Source: a virus
Reading direction: 5' to 3' (one strand)
DNA: 21,663 nucleotides
IMG/VR virus record: IMGVR_UViG_3300000117_000324
Span: 1 to 21,663 of that record
Under the pieces are notes generated by a model, which ran no database searches, was not told the origin of the DNA, and saw nothing but the letters and a program-made list of their open reading frames with translations. Made by a program: the position numbers and the translations under genes. Shown piece after piece: positions 21,482 to 21,663 of the stretch. Within the stretch, counting starts at the first letter, position 1, and every line of letters begins with the position of its first letter.

Positions 21482-21657
21482 TAGTGAATCTCCGTCTTTA
21501 AATTTGTGTTAGGTAAAGGACAGTTAGAATCTCCTTCTTCCCTGCCCCTGATTTGCATATCGACCCAATATAATTCTGCCACTATCTTATGATACCACAT
21601 CCGGTCATATTGATCGTGACATTTTGCTGCCTCGTCTTTGAGATCTTGCATTCTCAT
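21481..21657 (-). CDS. Small hypothetical protein, possibly partial at its start
   Basis: A frame of 58 codons ending at TAG 21483-21481. It contains MRMQDLKDEAAKCHDQYDRMWYH-type helical sequence and ends NCPLPNTNLKTEIH. It is open to the right edge, so the true start may be the ATG at 21657, the one at 21651, or lie outside the window. The stop overlaps the GTG of the next gene. I do not recognise a family. Confidence 0.6.
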   Translation of the reverse strand: MRMQDLKDEAAKCHDQYDRMWYHKIVAELYWVDMQIRGREEGDSNCPLPNTNLKTEIH

Positions 21658-21663
21658 TTCGAG

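Noticed and set aside
1-21663. tRNA genes, CRISPR arrays, insertion sequences or integrase/attachment sites
   Set aside because: I saw no cloverleaf-like sequence, no regularly spaced repeats, no transposase or integrase and no terminal inverted repeats; nearly every base is explained by minus-strand genes.

Overview
The window looks like part of a tailed phage genome, most probably a T4-like marine myovirus. About 39 genes can be supported and all lie on the minus strand, so transcription runs from high to low coordinates. They are packed end to start, with many ATGA, TGATG, TAATG and TAGTG stop/start junctions. The base composition is AT-rich. The phage assignment rests on a T4-lysozyme-type endolysin, a PhoH ATPase, a monomeric class II ribonucleotide reductase, a candidate spanin pair, a RecB-like exonuclease and several small proteins that I recognise from T4-like phages. 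The host cannot be fixed from the window. The IscU is very like the proteobacterial type, so a proteobacterial host is the natural guess.

Layout in the direction of transcription. (1) 21657-18109: a small gene cut or starting at the edge, a small membrane protein with a GTG start, a staphylococcal-nuclease-like protein, an IscU Fe-S scaffold with every key residue, three phage-conserved proteins of unknown role (122, 196 and 436 aa) and a basic 54-aa protein. (2) 18112-16931: an Rz-like inner-membrane protein, a 109-aa unknown and a lipoprotein, possibly the spanin part of the lysis functions. (3) 16951-13433: a sigma70-like promoter candidate, then the class II ribonucleotide reductase, a 46-aa zinc ribbon, a GIY-YIG protein, a DUF6433-like protein, a 53-aa protein, a perfect-stem hairpin and an FmdB-like protein. 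(4) 13433-12735: phoH. (5) 12733-162: about 12 kb of glycan-type genes, interrupted only by the lysozyme and two tiny basic proteins at 11457-10691. (6) 162-1: the start of a RecB/PD-(D/E)XK exonuclease.

The glycan block is the striking part. It has three GT25-like, three DxD GT8-like and two GT9-like glycosyltransferases, two sialyltransferase-like proteins, three SAM methyltransferases, a radical SAM/SPASM enzyme, and a four-gene sugar-activation set: an HldE-like nucleotidyltransferase, an HldE-like PfkB kinase, a cupin and a HAD phosphatase. Kinase, phosphatase, nucleotidyltransferase and GT9 enzymes together resemble a partial nucleotide-heptose route. The simplest reading is that the phage makes or remodels a complex methylated glycan, on the virion, the host envelope or possibly its DNA. 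The sequence alone does not say which. IscU could help supply Fe-S clusters to the radical SAM enzyme. The ribonucleotide reductase and nucleases fit nucleotide recycling during infection.
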